Source: an uncultured Gammaproteobacteria bacterium
GTDB lineage: Bacteria; Pseudomonadota; Gammaproteobacteria; PS1; Pseudothioglobaceae
Length of the DNA stretch: 64,000 nucleotides
Reading direction: 5' to 3'
NCBI GenBank assembly: GCA_902556205.1
Contig: CACDVH010000001.1
Location: forward strand, 234,029-298,028
Shown one piece after another: positions 35,724 to 44,548 of this stretch (position 1 is the first letter of the stretch; each line of letters starts with the position of its first letter). The translations under genes and the position numbers were made by a program. The notes beneath the pieces were generated by a model, which did no database searches, was not told the DNA's origin, and was given only the letters and a program-made list of their open reading frames with translations.

Positions 35724-37639
35724 TGAAGTCAATTGATATTATTTGTTTAGGCAGGGCAGCTGTAGATTTTTATGGTCAACAGATTGGATCTAGTCTAGAA
35801 AATATGGGTAGTTTCAATAAATATTTGGGCGGATCGTCTGCAAATATTGCTTATGGCTGTTCTAAACTGGGTCTGAATTCAGCAATGCTGACTCGTGTTG
35901 GAAATGAGCATATGGGCCGTTTTGTTCGGAACGAGTTAGAAAGTGTTGGGGTAGATACTTCTCATGTCATTACTGATAAAGAGAGATTAACTGGTTTAGT
36001 TGTTTTAGGCATTCAGGATAAAGAAACCTTCCCACTTATTTTCTATCGCAAAGATTGTGCAGATATGGCAATCAGTGAAAATGATTTCACTCAAGAATTT
36101 ATCGCCAGCAGCAGTTCTTTGCTTATCACTGGAACACATTTTTCTTCAGATAACACTTATCAAACGAGTATGAAGGCAATTGAATATGCGAAAGCCTCTG
36201 ATACTCAAGTTATTTTTGATATTGATTATCGTCCTGTGCTTTGGGGTTTAACTGAGCTGGGCGATGGAGAATCTCGATTTGTTGCAAGCAATGATGTTAG
36301 TCAGCACTTGCAAACAATACTTCCATACTGTGATGTTATTGTTGGAACTGAAGAAGAGATACATATCGCCGGTGGAAGTGAAGATACGGTTTCTGCACTG
36401 GTTAAAATTAGAGAGCTGAGTGATTCAATTATTGTTTTAAAACTGGGCCCATTGGGATGCACTGTTATTACAAATGAAATTCCAGAGAGTGCAGATGACT
36501 TCAAAGTAATACGGGGCAATCAAGTAGATATTCTGAATGTTTTGGGTGCTGGTGATGCATTTATGTCAGGTTTTCTTCGAGGTTACTTAAGAGGGGAAAG
36601 CCTTGAAAAAAGTGCCCAATATGCAAACGCTTCAGGGGCATTAGTAGTATCACGTCATGGGTGTGCGCCTGCAATTCCTGGCGAGGAAGAATTACTCTAC
36701 TACCTAGAAAATGCTGCCAAAATACCTAATCCAAGCACAGACTTAACGTTAAATCATCTTCATAGAGTTAGCTTTAGAAGTAAAGAAGAGCCTGAGATTT
36801 TTGGTTTCGCTTTTGATCATCGTAAACAGCTATTAGATCTTGCTAATAAGCATGGAGTGGATTCTAAACAAATCAATAAGTTAAAAAACCTATTCATTAA
36901 GTCGACTCAAAAAGTTATTGATAAATTCAATATTCCAGAAAAAAATATTGGTGTATTAATTGACGATACTTACGGGGAGGATGCGCTAAATTCAATTGCT
37001 GAAAAGTCATGGTGGATTGGAAGACCTGTAGAGCTTCCAAGTTCAAGACCTCTTAAGTTTGAGGGACATCAATCTATTGGTTCAAAAATACAATCTTGGC
37101 CTCTAACACATATTGTAAAGTGCTTATTTTTCTATCATCCTGATGATTCTGAAGAACTAAAAAATAAACAAGAACAAAAAATTAAGGAACTCTATTTTGC
37201 TTGTCTTCAAAGTGGCCATCAACTTTTGCTTGAAGTTATTCCGCCTTCAGAGTTTGAAAATGATGAGAGTACTATTCTAAAAATCTTACAAAAATTTTAT
37301 GATTTAGAAATAAAACCCGACTGGTGGAAACTTCCAGCAATGAATGAGAATTCATGGAAGCAAGTTAGTACTATCATTAATACGAGTGATTCACACTGTC
37401 AAGGTGTATTATTATTAGGACTTTCTGCGCCTATCGACATTGTTAAAAAGTCATTTGATGTGGCAGCAAAGTATACTATTTGTAAGGGTTTTACGGTAGG
37501 TAGAACCATTTTTTATGATCCAGCTGAACTATGGATGCAAAATAAAATAACTGATGAAGAGCTAGTTGATTCTGTATCAATGAATTACATTGATTTGATT
37601 AAAGCTTGGAAAAAAAATAGGGAGGAGATCCAGCAATGA
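35723..37639 (+). CDS. iolC: 5-dehydro-2-deoxygluconokinase fused to a DUF2090 domain
   Basis: 638 aa. N-terminal PfkB kinase (residues 1 to about 320): SANIAYGCSKLGLNSAMLTRVGNEHMG, LTGLVVLGIQDKETFPLIFYRKDCADMAI, and the catalytic GAGDAFMSGFLRG. It phosphorylates 2-deoxy-5-keto-gluconate. The C-terminal half (from about residue 350, EIFGFAFDHRKQLLDLANKHG) is DUF2090, an aldolase-like TIM-barrel domain found fused to IolC in many proteobacteria and thought to cleave the kinase product. An in-frame start six codons upstream is unlikely; the ATG at 35723 overlaps the iolB stop. The frame is intact. Confidence 0.92.
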   Translation: MKSIDIICLGRAAVDFYGQQIGSSLENMGSFNKYLGGSSANIAYGCSKLGLNSAMLTRVGNEHMGRFVRNELESVGVDTSHVITDKERLTGLVVLGIQDKETFPLIFYRKDCADMAISENDFTQEFIASSSSLLITGTHFSSDNTYQTSMKAIEYAKASDTQVIFDIDYRPVLWGLTELGDGESRFVASNDVSQHLQTILPYCDVIVGTEEEIHIAGGSEDTVSALVKIRELSDSIIVLKLGPLGCTVITNEIPESADDFKVIRGNQVDILNVLGAGDAFMSGFLRGYLRGESLEKSAQYANASGALVVSRHGCAPAIPGEEELLYYLENAAKIPNPSTDLTLNHLHRVSFRSKEEPEIFGFAFDHRKQLLDLANKHGVDSKQINKLKNLFIKSTQKVIDKFNIPEKNIGVLIDDTYGEDALNSIAEKSWWIGRPVELPSSRPLKFEGHQSIGSKIQSWPLTHIVKCLFFYHPDDSEELKNKQEQKIKELYFACLQSGHQLLLEVIPPSEFENDESTILKILQKFYDLEIKPDWWKLPAMNENSWKQVSTIINTSDSHCQGVLLLGLSAPIDIVKKSFDVAAKYTICKGFTVGRTIFYDPAELWMQNKITDEELVDSVSMNYIDLIKAWKKNREEIQQ

Positions 37640-39492
37640 AAACTATAAGATTAACAATGACTCAGGCAATAGTTAGATATTTATCATCCCAATTCATTGA
37701 AACTGATAAAGGAGTGCAGCCAATATTTGCTGGAGTTTTTGCTATTTTTGGTCATGGAAATGTTGCTGGTATAGGTCAGGCCTTAACCGAATGTCAGGAT
37801 CAACTGCCAACCTATCGTGGTCATAGTGAGCAAGGCATGGTCCACTCAGCAATCGCATATGCAAAAGCTAATAATCGTCAAAGAATGATGGCATGCACCA
37901 GTTCAATAGGCCCTGGAGCTACCAATATGTTAACAGCGGCTGCATTAGCGCACGTAAATCGCTTACCTGTTTTGTTATTACCTGGTGATTACTTTGCGAG
38001 TAGAACACCAGATCCAGTACTACAACAATTAGAGGATTTTTCTGATCCAACAGTTAGTGTTAATGACTGCTTTAAACCTGTAAGCAGGTATTTTGACCGT
38101 ATTATGAGACCAGAACAAATTATTAATAGTTTACCTGTAGCAATGCAAACACTCTTGGATCCAGAAAATTGTGGACCAGTAACAATTTCATTACCTCAAG
38201 ATGTTCAGGCTGAAGCATTCGATTATCCTGAGGAATTTTTTAAACAACGAGTACATACTATTCGGAAGATTAAGATTGATGAAGATGAGTTAGTTCAAGC
38301 AGTTAGAATTTTAAAAAATTCAAAAAAACCTTTGATTATTGCTGGTGGCGGTGTTCATTACGCTAGTGCATGTAACACACTTCAAGAATTTTCAAAAAAA
38401 TATAAAATTCCTGTTGCGGAAACCTCTGCTGGAAAAGGAGCGCTTGCATGGAACCATCCTGGCTATGTTGGAGCTATAGGAGTTACAGGGTCTAATGCAG
38501 CTAATAACCTAGCAAGACAAGCCGATACAGTTTTAGCAATTGGAACAAGGCTAAATGATTTTATTTCAGGATCAAGAGCGTTATTTTCTGATAAAAAACT
38601 CGTTCAATTAAATGTAGCAAGGTTTGACGCAATTAAACATAATGCATATGCTTTATGGGGTGATGCAAAGCTAGGAATAGATAAACTTGATGAGCAGCTC
38701 GATAATTGGAAAGCATCAAATGATTGGTTTCAAGAGTCAGAAATAGAAGCTTCAAATTGGAATGACTATTACGAAAAAATAACTTCTATAAATAATCCCT
38801 CTGATAAGGCGGATGATTTACCTACAGATGCTCAGGTACTTGGAGAGGTAAAGAGAAATGGAGAGGCAAGTGATATTGTAGTTTGTGCAGCAGGAAGTTT
38901 ACCGGGTGAACTTCATAAGCTTTGGAGGACGGAACAAATAGGAGGATACCACTCTGAATATGGTTTTTCATGCATGGGCTATGAGATCGCAGGTGGGCTG
39001 GGTGTTAAGATAGCACAGCCAGAAAGAGAGGTCATAGTCCTTGTTGGAGATGGGTCATATCTGATGCTCAATTCAGAATTAGCTACAAGCGTCATGTTAG
39101 GTAAAAAAATTATTGCAGTGGTTCTTGATAATAGAGGTTTTTCATGCATTAACCGTCTTCAAAATGCAACAGGTAATCGTTCTTTTAATAATTTACTAAA
39201 AGACTGCAACACTGCAGATGATGGTCATCCGGAAATTAATTTTGCATTGCATGCAAAATCTCTTGGAGCTAACTCAGAGCATGTTGAAAATATTACTGAA
39301 TTAGCTTCAGCTCTAAAAAGGGCAAGGGCGTCATCAAAGTCCTATGTGATAAGCATTGTAACTGACTCTCATAAAATAAGCCCTGAGGGAGGCTGCTGGT
39401 GGGAGGTTGCTGTGCCTCAGGTTTCCTCAAATGAAAAGAGTGATGAAGTTCTTAGTGCCTATAAGAAGTCGAAAACTAATCAGCCTTATTAG
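37636..39492 (+). CDS. iolD: 3D-(3,5/4)-trihydroxycyclohexane-1,2-dione hydrolase
   Basis: 618-aa ThDP-dependent enzyme that opens the ring of the diketone intermediate to 5-deoxy-glucuronate. Visible: N-terminal GVFAIFGHGNVAGIGQAL, the catalytic Glu in YRGHSEQGMVHSAIAYAKA, the middle domain PLIIAGGGVHYA, and the C-terminal ThDP-binding motif VLVGDGSYLMLNSELAT. Length matches IolD (about 620-640). It overlaps iolC by 4 bp and is 2 bp from the dioxygenase gene. Confidence 0.94.
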   Translation: MKTIRLTMTQAIVRYLSSQFIETDKGVQPIFAGVFAIFGHGNVAGIGQALTECQDQLPTYRGHSEQGMVHSAIAYAKANNRQRMMACTSSIGPGATNMLTAAALAHVNRLPVLLLPGDYFASRTPDPVLQQLEDFSDPTVSVNDCFKPVSRYFDRIMRPEQIINSLPVAMQTLLDPENCGPVTISLPQDVQAEAFDYPEEFFKQRVHTIRKIKIDEDELVQAVRILKNSKKPLIIAGGGVHYASACNTLQEFSKKYKIPVAETSAGKGALAWNHPGYVGAIGVTGSNAANNLARQADTVLAIGTRLNDFISGSRALFSDKKLVQLNVARFDAIKHNAYALWGDAKLGIDKLDEQLDNWKASNDWFQESEIEASNWNDYYEKITSINNPSDKADDLPTDAQVLGEVKRNGEASDIVVCAAGSLPGELHKLWRTEQIGGYHSEYGFSCMGYEIAGGLGVKIAQPEREVIVLVGDGSYLMLNSELATSVMLGKKIIAVVLDNRGFSCINRLQNATGNRSFNNLLKDCNTADDGHPEINFALHAKSLGANSEHVENITELASALKRARASSKSYVISIVTDSHKISPEGGCWWEVAVPQVSSNEKSDEVLSAYKKSKTNQPY

Positions 39493-39494
39493 AA

Positions 39495-40661
39495 ATGAAA
39501 GCAAAATCTCCCACATCAAATCAAGTGTATTTTAGTGAGTCAGATATTGATTATGATGAGCTAAAAAATATTTGTTCTGAGGAGACTTTAAAAGACAACT
39601 ATCCTCTATCAGATTCAATTTCAAATAATGTTGTCATATATGATGCAAAAGACTTTGTCTCTTTTGTTGGCAATATTGAACAAGAAATGAAACTGAAAAC
39701 TGAAATGCACCATGTTTTAGAAAATGGACCAGGTGTATTTGTAATTCGAAATCTTTACAGTGAAGATGTAATAGATCAGAGTAATGCCATTTTTGAAAAG
39801 ATTGTTGAAAAAGAAAGCAGTTCTAGTAACGACCACTTTGCCTCGGGAACCAATACCAGAATCTGGAATAGCTTTCAAAAGGTTGCCTTGGAAAACGCAG
39901 ATGCCTTTATCAATTACTATTCAAATGATTTAGTAAAGATAATTGCCGAGTCATGGTGTGGACCTAATTCTCAAATGACAGCTCAGGTAAATATTGTTAG
40001 GCCAGGTGGGGAAATGCAAAAACCACATCGAGACTATCATTTAGGATTTCAAGAAAATGAAGTTGTTGAAAAATTTCCAATCTCAGTGCATCGACTTTCA
40101 AACTATCTTACTTTGCAGGGTGGTGTTGCTCATACTGATATGCCTTTAGAAAGTGGACCTACTATTGTATTGCCTTATTCACAACAATATGATTTGGGCT
40201 ACTTGACATGGAGAGATTCAGAGTTTGGTGAGTTTTTTAATCAATACTCAGTTCAAAATTCAATGTCTAAGGGAGATGGAATTTTTTTTAATCCTGCAAT
40301 ATTTCATGCAGCAGGGTCAAATACTACAAATGATTTTCACAGAATAGGTAATCTTCTTCAAATCTCATCTGCCTTTGGAAAGACAATGGAGCATATAGAT
40401 TATATTAAAATTATTTCTCATATCTATCCTTATCTATTAAATCATAAAACCCTCTCAGAGAGACTCATTGAAAATGTTCTTATTTGTGCAACAGATGGGT
40501 ATGCTTTTCCGACTAACTTAGATTCTGATAAAAATTCTGATTCCAAACTTCAGAGCATGAGTATGTTTGAGCTAACAAAGCAATCTCTATTAGATTCAGT
40601 GAGTTCAAAAAAATTTAATTCTAAGCTTTTGGAGCACCAGCAGGTTAGACTTGCTGGATAA
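39495..40661 (+). CDS. PhyH-family Fe(II)/2-oxoglutarate dioxygenase inside the inositol operon
   Basis: 388 aa. The 2-His-1-carboxylate iron site is visible: His178 and Asp180 in MQKPHRDYH, and distal His271 in FNPAIFHAAGSN, with Arg283 (FHRIGN) 12 residues later for binding 2-oxoglutarate. The N-terminal region PGVFVIRNLYSEDVIDQ is typical of phytanoyl-CoA dioxygenase-like proteins. The substrate is unknown. It lies 2 bp after iolD and 27 bp before iolE, so it must be co-transcribed. Hydroxylation or oxidative O-demethylation of an inositol derivative would fit the context (inference). Confidence 0.82.
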   Translation: MKAKSPTSNQVYFSESDIDYDELKNICSEETLKDNYPLSDSISNNVVIYDAKDFVSFVGNIEQEMKLKTEMHHVLENGPGVFVIRNLYSEDVIDQSNAIFEKIVEKESSSSNDHFASGTNTRIWNSFQKVALENADAFINYYSNDLVKIIAESWCGPNSQMTAQVNIVRPGGEMQKPHRDYHLGFQENEVVEKFPISVHRLSNYLTLQGGVAHTDMPLESGPTIVLPYSQQYDLGYLTWRDSEFGEFFNQYSVQNSMSKGDGIFFNPAIFHAAGSNTTNDFHRIGNLLQISSAFGKTMEHIDYIKIISHIYPYLLNHKTLSERLIENVLICATDGYAFPTNLDSDKNSDSKLQSMSMFELTKQSLLDSVSSKKFNSKLLEHQQVRLAG

Positions 40662-40688
40662 CTATTACTAATAATTTGGAGAAATTAA

Positions 40689-41594
40689 ATGGGTGTGAAA
40701 ATTGGTGTTAGTCCAATATCATGGACTAATGATGATATGCCAGAACTGGGTCGTGACACTACTGTTGAGCAATGCCTGCAAGAGGGAAGACAAGCTGGAT
40801 ATCGAGGATTCGAGTTAGGGGGGAAATGGCCACGGGATGTTTCAGTACTAGAGCCCTTATTCAATAAGCATGGCATGGATGTTGTTTCAAGTTGGTTTTG
40901 TGGAGGCTTGCTTAAGGATACTATTGAGGGAGAAATCGAAAGAATTACTCCACACATGCAACTTTTGAAAGAGCTCGGGACAGATGTCATTGTCTATTGT
41001 GAAATGGATTCTTGTGTTCATGGGGATATTGATTCACCACTATCTAAACGACCCATTCTTAATGATGATCAATGGAAAGAATGGACAGAGAAGTTAGATC
41101 AGTTAGCAAAATACACCTTGTCTCATGGAATGAAACTTGCCTATCACCATCATATGGGCACGGTCGTTCAAGTTGAAGAAGAGGTAGATAAATTAATGGC
41201 AATGACCAGTCATGATCTAGGTTTAGTATTTGATACGGGGCATTTCATATATGCAGGAGCTGATCCTTTAAATGTATATAAAAAACATAGTGATAGAGTT
41301 TTACATATTCATTGTAAAGACGTTAGGACAGATGTATTAAATGGAGCGCTTGAGTCAGATTCAAGCTTTTTGAATGCAGTATTAAATGGAGTTTATACAG
41401 TGCCAGGAGATGGAATGTTTGATTTTCCTGAGCTCTTTAAAATGGTGAGTAAGAATAACTTTAAAGGATGGATTGTAGTTGAAGCGGAGCAAGATCCAGC
41501 CAAAGCGCATCCATTAACTTATGTAACTTTGGGATATAAAAATATTAAAAGTTACTGTAATAAATTTGGAATTGAAATAGAGGAAAGACAATGA
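40689..41594 (+). CDS. iolE: Inosose dehydratase
   Basis: 301-aa TIM-barrel enzyme (AP endonuclease 2 family) that dehydrates 2-keto-myo-inositol to the trihydroxycyclohexane dione. Visible: GVSPISWTNDDMPELG at the N-terminus, GFELGGKWPRD, AYHHHMGTVVQ, LVFDTGHFIYAGADP, HIHCKDVR and DGMFDFPELF. All metal ligands appear present. It overlaps the second Gfo/Idh gene by 4 bp. Confidence 0.94.
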   Translation: MGVKIGVSPISWTNDDMPELGRDTTVEQCLQEGRQAGYRGFELGGKWPRDVSVLEPLFNKHGMDVVSSWFCGGLLKDTIEGEIERITPHMQLLKELGTDVIVYCEMDSCVHGDIDSPLSKRPILNDDQWKEWTEKLDQLAKYTLSHGMKLAYHHHMGTVVQVEEEVDKLMAMTSHDLGLVFDTGHFIYAGADPLNVYKKHSDRVLHIHCKDVRTDVLNGALESDSSFLNAVLNGVYTVPGDGMFDFPELFKMVSKNNFKGWIVVEAEQDPAKAHPLTYVTLGYKNIKSYCNKFGIEIEERQ

Positions 41595-42718
41595 AAACAA
41601 TTGGTGTAGGAGTTATAGGGACAGCTTTTATGGGTAAGGCGCATTCAATTGCATATGCTGCTGCAGGAAGTGTTTTTGGTGATGGGTTAAGGCCACAGCT
41701 TGAAATGATCTGTGACTACAACCCTGATAGAGCTGAGGTTATGAGAAAAGAGATGGGTTTCTCAAGATGCACAAGCTCATGGATGGAGCTGGTGAATGAT
41801 CCTAAGGTGGAGCTTATCTCTGTTTGTGTCCCTAATTCATTGCATAAAGAAATTTCTGTAGCAGCTTTAAAGCTAGGGAAGCATGTATGGTGTGAAAAGC
41901 CAATGTCAACCAATTTATCTGACTCTGAGGCCATGCTTGCAGCAGCTCAACAAGCATCAAGTTGTCAAACAATATTAGGTTATAACTACACTCAAAATCC
42001 AGCAGTTCAAAGTGCAAAAAAACTGATTGATGAAGGGGTTATTGGAAGAGTAATAGGATTTTATGGGGTTTATGACGTAGATAATGAGGCAGATCCAGAT
42101 AGACCCCATTCTTGGCGAATGAGTCGTGAAGCATCTGGAACAGGATCAAATGCTGACGTGATGTGCCATTTAGTTAGTATGGCTCACTATATGACTGGAA
42201 GCGAAATAACTCGACTGGTTGGTGATTATGATACAGTTCATAAACAGAGGTCAGATCCAAAAAATCCAGGGAAAACGCTTGTGGTCGATAATGATGATGT
42301 TTGTACAGCTATGGCTCACTTTGAGAGTGGAATCAAGGGAACTCTTAGAGTAAGCCGAGTGGCTTGGGGGAGAAAGTGTGGTTTAAGCTGGGAGATTCAC
42401 GGATCTCAAGGGATGATCTGCCATGACCAAGAGCGCTTAAATGAGATCAAACTTTATACTCGTAGTGAAGACCCGAGACAGGAGGGCTTTAAAACTATTT
42501 TGAGCGGTCCAGCTCAACCACCATACGATGCTTTTTTACCAAATGCTGGCCATAGTCTGGGCTATATTGATGTTAAAGTCTGTGAATTAAAACATCTCCT
42601 TGATGCGATAGAAACAGGTCAATCTGTTTGGCCTGATTTTTCAGATGGATTAAAAATTGAAAGAGTTATGGACGCTATCGATCGATCTGCTCTTTCTGGA
42701 CAATGGATTGATGTCTGA
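41591..42718 (+). CDS. Gfo/Idh/MocA family dehydrogenase, second copy in inositol operon
   Basis: 375 aa, longer than and divergent from IolG at 33112. N-terminal GVGVIGTAFMGKAHSIAY, VCVPNSLHKEISVAALKLGKHVWCEKPMSTNLS (EKP motif), and a long C-terminal domain with DVMCHLVSMAHYMTG. The family oxidises sugars or cyclitols with NAD(P). In the operon context this could be a scyllo-inositol or D-chiro-inositol dehydrogenase, or it could act on the product of the adjacent dioxygenase (inference). It overlaps iolE by 4 bp and the next kinase by 8 bp. Confidence 0.83.
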   Translation: MKTIGVGVIGTAFMGKAHSIAYAAAGSVFGDGLRPQLEMICDYNPDRAEVMRKEMGFSRCTSSWMELVNDPKVELISVCVPNSLHKEISVAALKLGKHVWCEKPMSTNLSDSEAMLAAAQQASSCQTILGYNYTQNPAVQSAKKLIDEGVIGRVIGFYGVYDVDNEADPDRPHSWRMSREASGTGSNADVMCHLVSMAHYMTGSEITRLVGDYDTVHKQRSDPKNPGKTLVVDNDDVCTAMAHFESGIKGTLRVSRVAWGRKCGLSWEIHGSQGMICHDQERLNEIKLYTRSEDPRQEGFKTILSGPAQPPYDAFLPNAGHSLGYIDVKVCELKHLLDAIETGQSVWPDFSDGLKIERVMDAIDRSALSGQWIDV

Positions 42719-43706
42719 GCAAATTCAAAATATCATTTATCAAAAACCTAGAAAGTGGAGCGCACTTGTTGTTGGAAGAGCAGGTCTTGATCTTTATCCG
42801 CAGCCATCAGGATCAAAAACTAAGCTGGCTAAATCATTTGCAAGTGATGTGGGAGGTTCTGGAGGCAATATAGCAATTGCAATGAAAAGATCTGGAGGGA
42901 ACATTGCACTAATTTCCGCACTTTCAGATGATCCAGTTGGTTCTTTTGTTAAGAATAGGCTTATTGAGGAAGGTATAGACATTAATTTGATGCAGACAAC
43001 TCATGGTAACGAAAGAACAAGTCTTGCCATTGCTGAAGAGCGCCCGACAGATTGTGAAGTTGTTATTTATCGTAATAATCCAGCAGACCTTCAAATTAAT
43101 TTTGATAAAAATACAGAGTTGGCAATTCTAGATAGCAGTAATCTTGTGGTCACTGGAACAAGCCTGATTGATGAACACTCAAGAAAACAAGTCTTGAACA
43201 TGATGGAGCATGCAAAAAAAAATGACTGTAAAGTTTGGTTAGATTTAGATTATAGGCATTGGAATTGGCCTGATAAGAGCTCAACCCGCTCAGCATATCA
43301 GAAGGCAGAAAAGCTATCAGATGTAATCGTTGGAAATGAGGAAGAGTTTAAGATCCTAAATGATAAGTTAACTATTCAAGTTAAGCAAAGCATGTCCAAT
43401 AATCAGATAATGATTCTAAAAAAAGGAAAAAATGGATGCACTTTATTTTCGCGTGATAGCCGTTTATCAACTGGCATTTATAAATTAAACGTTATGAAGC
43501 CCTTTGGGTCTGGGGATGCCTTCCTCGGAAATTTAATAATGAATTATATGACTCATGGAGATTGGCAAAAAGCAACTGAAGCTGGTAGTGCTGCAGCAGC
43601 AATCGTTGTCTCAAAGCAAGGCTGTGCCAGTGCAATGCCATCAAATCAAGAAATAAAGTTATTACAAGAAAGTAAATCGATTGAACCAAAAACAGAGTGG
43701 AGTTAA
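42711..43706 (+). CDS. PfkB-family sugar kinase, second kinase in inositol operon
   Basis: 331-aa ribokinase-like protein. Substrate-side VGGSGGNIAIAMKRSGGN (residues 47-64), ERTSLAIAEERPTDCEVVIYRNNPADL and ATP-site GSGDAF (266-271, catalytic Asp269). The segment order resembles IolC, but it has no DUF2090 domain and is clearly not a copy of the 35723 gene. The frame opens further upstream, within the previous gene; the ATG at 42711 overlaps that gene by 8 bp and is preferred. A deoxy-keto-gluconate-type substrate is likely (inference). Confidence 0.85.
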   Translation: MSEQIQNIIYQKPRKWSALVVGRAGLDLYPQPSGSKTKLAKSFASDVGGSGGNIAIAMKRSGGNIALISALSDDPVGSFVKNRLIEEGIDINLMQTTHGNERTSLAIAEERPTDCEVVIYRNNPADLQINFDKNTELAILDSSNLVVTGTSLIDEHSRKQVLNMMEHAKKNDCKVWLDLDYRHWNWPDKSSTRSAYQKAEKLSDVIVGNEEEFKILNDKLTIQVKQSMSNNQIMILKKGKNGCTLFSRDSRLSTGIYKLNVMKPFGSGDAFLGNLIMNYMTHGDWQKATEAGSAAAAIVVSKQGCASAMPSNQEIKLLQESKSIEPKTEWS

Positions 43707-43708
43707 AA

Positions 43709-44548
43709 ATGCATATCCCCCAATTTGAAAATAATAATGAGCCTATAGTAGATTGTAATAGTAAGATAGTGCCTCTATGCTATTTCAATATAATAAAACT
43801 TTCTGCAGGAGAAGAATTTAGCTATCAACTTAGCGATTATGAGACGTGCATCGTTCCTGCTACTGGAACTATTGATGTCGAAGTTGAAGGTCAAGCCTTT
43901 AAAGATGTTGGCAAGAGAAATCATATTTGGGAAAGTGATCCTGAAGGAGTCTACATTCCTGTCAATTCAAAAGCTCGATTACTTTGCCAAAATGGTAAAG
44001 CTGAAGTTTTTGTCTCTGGCGCAAAACACAATGAAACTTATGAGCCATTTGTGATTAGGCAAAATAATATTGATAAGGTTCAGTATGGTTCTGATGATAC
44101 AAAGACCCACAGAAAAATTAAACATATTTTAGGAAAAAATCCAGCGGGTAAAGTGGGCAAGTTATTAGTCAGTGAATTGTTTACAGTCGGAGAAGGTGGA
44201 TGGTCCGGATTTCCTCCTCATAAGCATGAGACTGACAAGCTTCCAGATGAGAGTAGACACAATGAAGTTTACAATTTTAGATTTAATCCATCAAATGGCT
44301 TTGGTGCTCAGTTTTTAACGCCAGATGGTGAGGACTTTGGTCCCGTTTACCACGTTCGGGATGGATCTACTTTTATCTTTGATAAGGGTTACCATCCTTG
44401 TGTTGCGGCTCCTGGCTTTGAGATGTACTACTTTACCATTTTGGCAGGTGAGAGCCAAAGGCCACTGCATATGAACTATCAAAAAGAGTACGCATATCAA
44501 TTAGAAACTATTCCCGGTATGCAAGATATGCTGAATAAATTTAAATAA
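43709..44548 (+). CDS. IolB-like 5-deoxy-glucuronate isomerase, second copy
   Basis: 279-aa cupin protein of the KduI/IolB type. The metal motif GFPPHKHETDKLPDESRHNEVYNFRFNPSNGFGAQF keeps His171, His173 and Glu186, and GYHPCVAAPGFEMYYFTILAGES is kept near the C-terminus, but it differs widely from the canonical IolB at 34926. The start is taken at the ATG 43709 rather than a GTG four codons upstream. The stop overlaps the iolJ start (AATG). Likely isomerises a related deoxy-uronate. Confidence 0.85.
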   Translation: MHIPQFENNNEPIVDCNSKIVPLCYFNIIKLSAGEEFSYQLSDYETCIVPATGTIDVEVEGQAFKDVGKRNHIWESDPEGVYIPVNSKARLLCQNGKAEVFVSGAKHNETYEPFVIRQNNIDKVQYGSDDTKTHRKIKHILGKNPAGKVGKLLVSELFTVGEGGWSGFPPHKHETDKLPDESRHNEVYNFRFNPSNGFGAQFLTPDGEDFGPVYHVRDGSTFIFDKGYHPCVAAPGFEMYYFTILAGESQRPLHMNYQKEYAYQLETIPGMQDMLNKFK

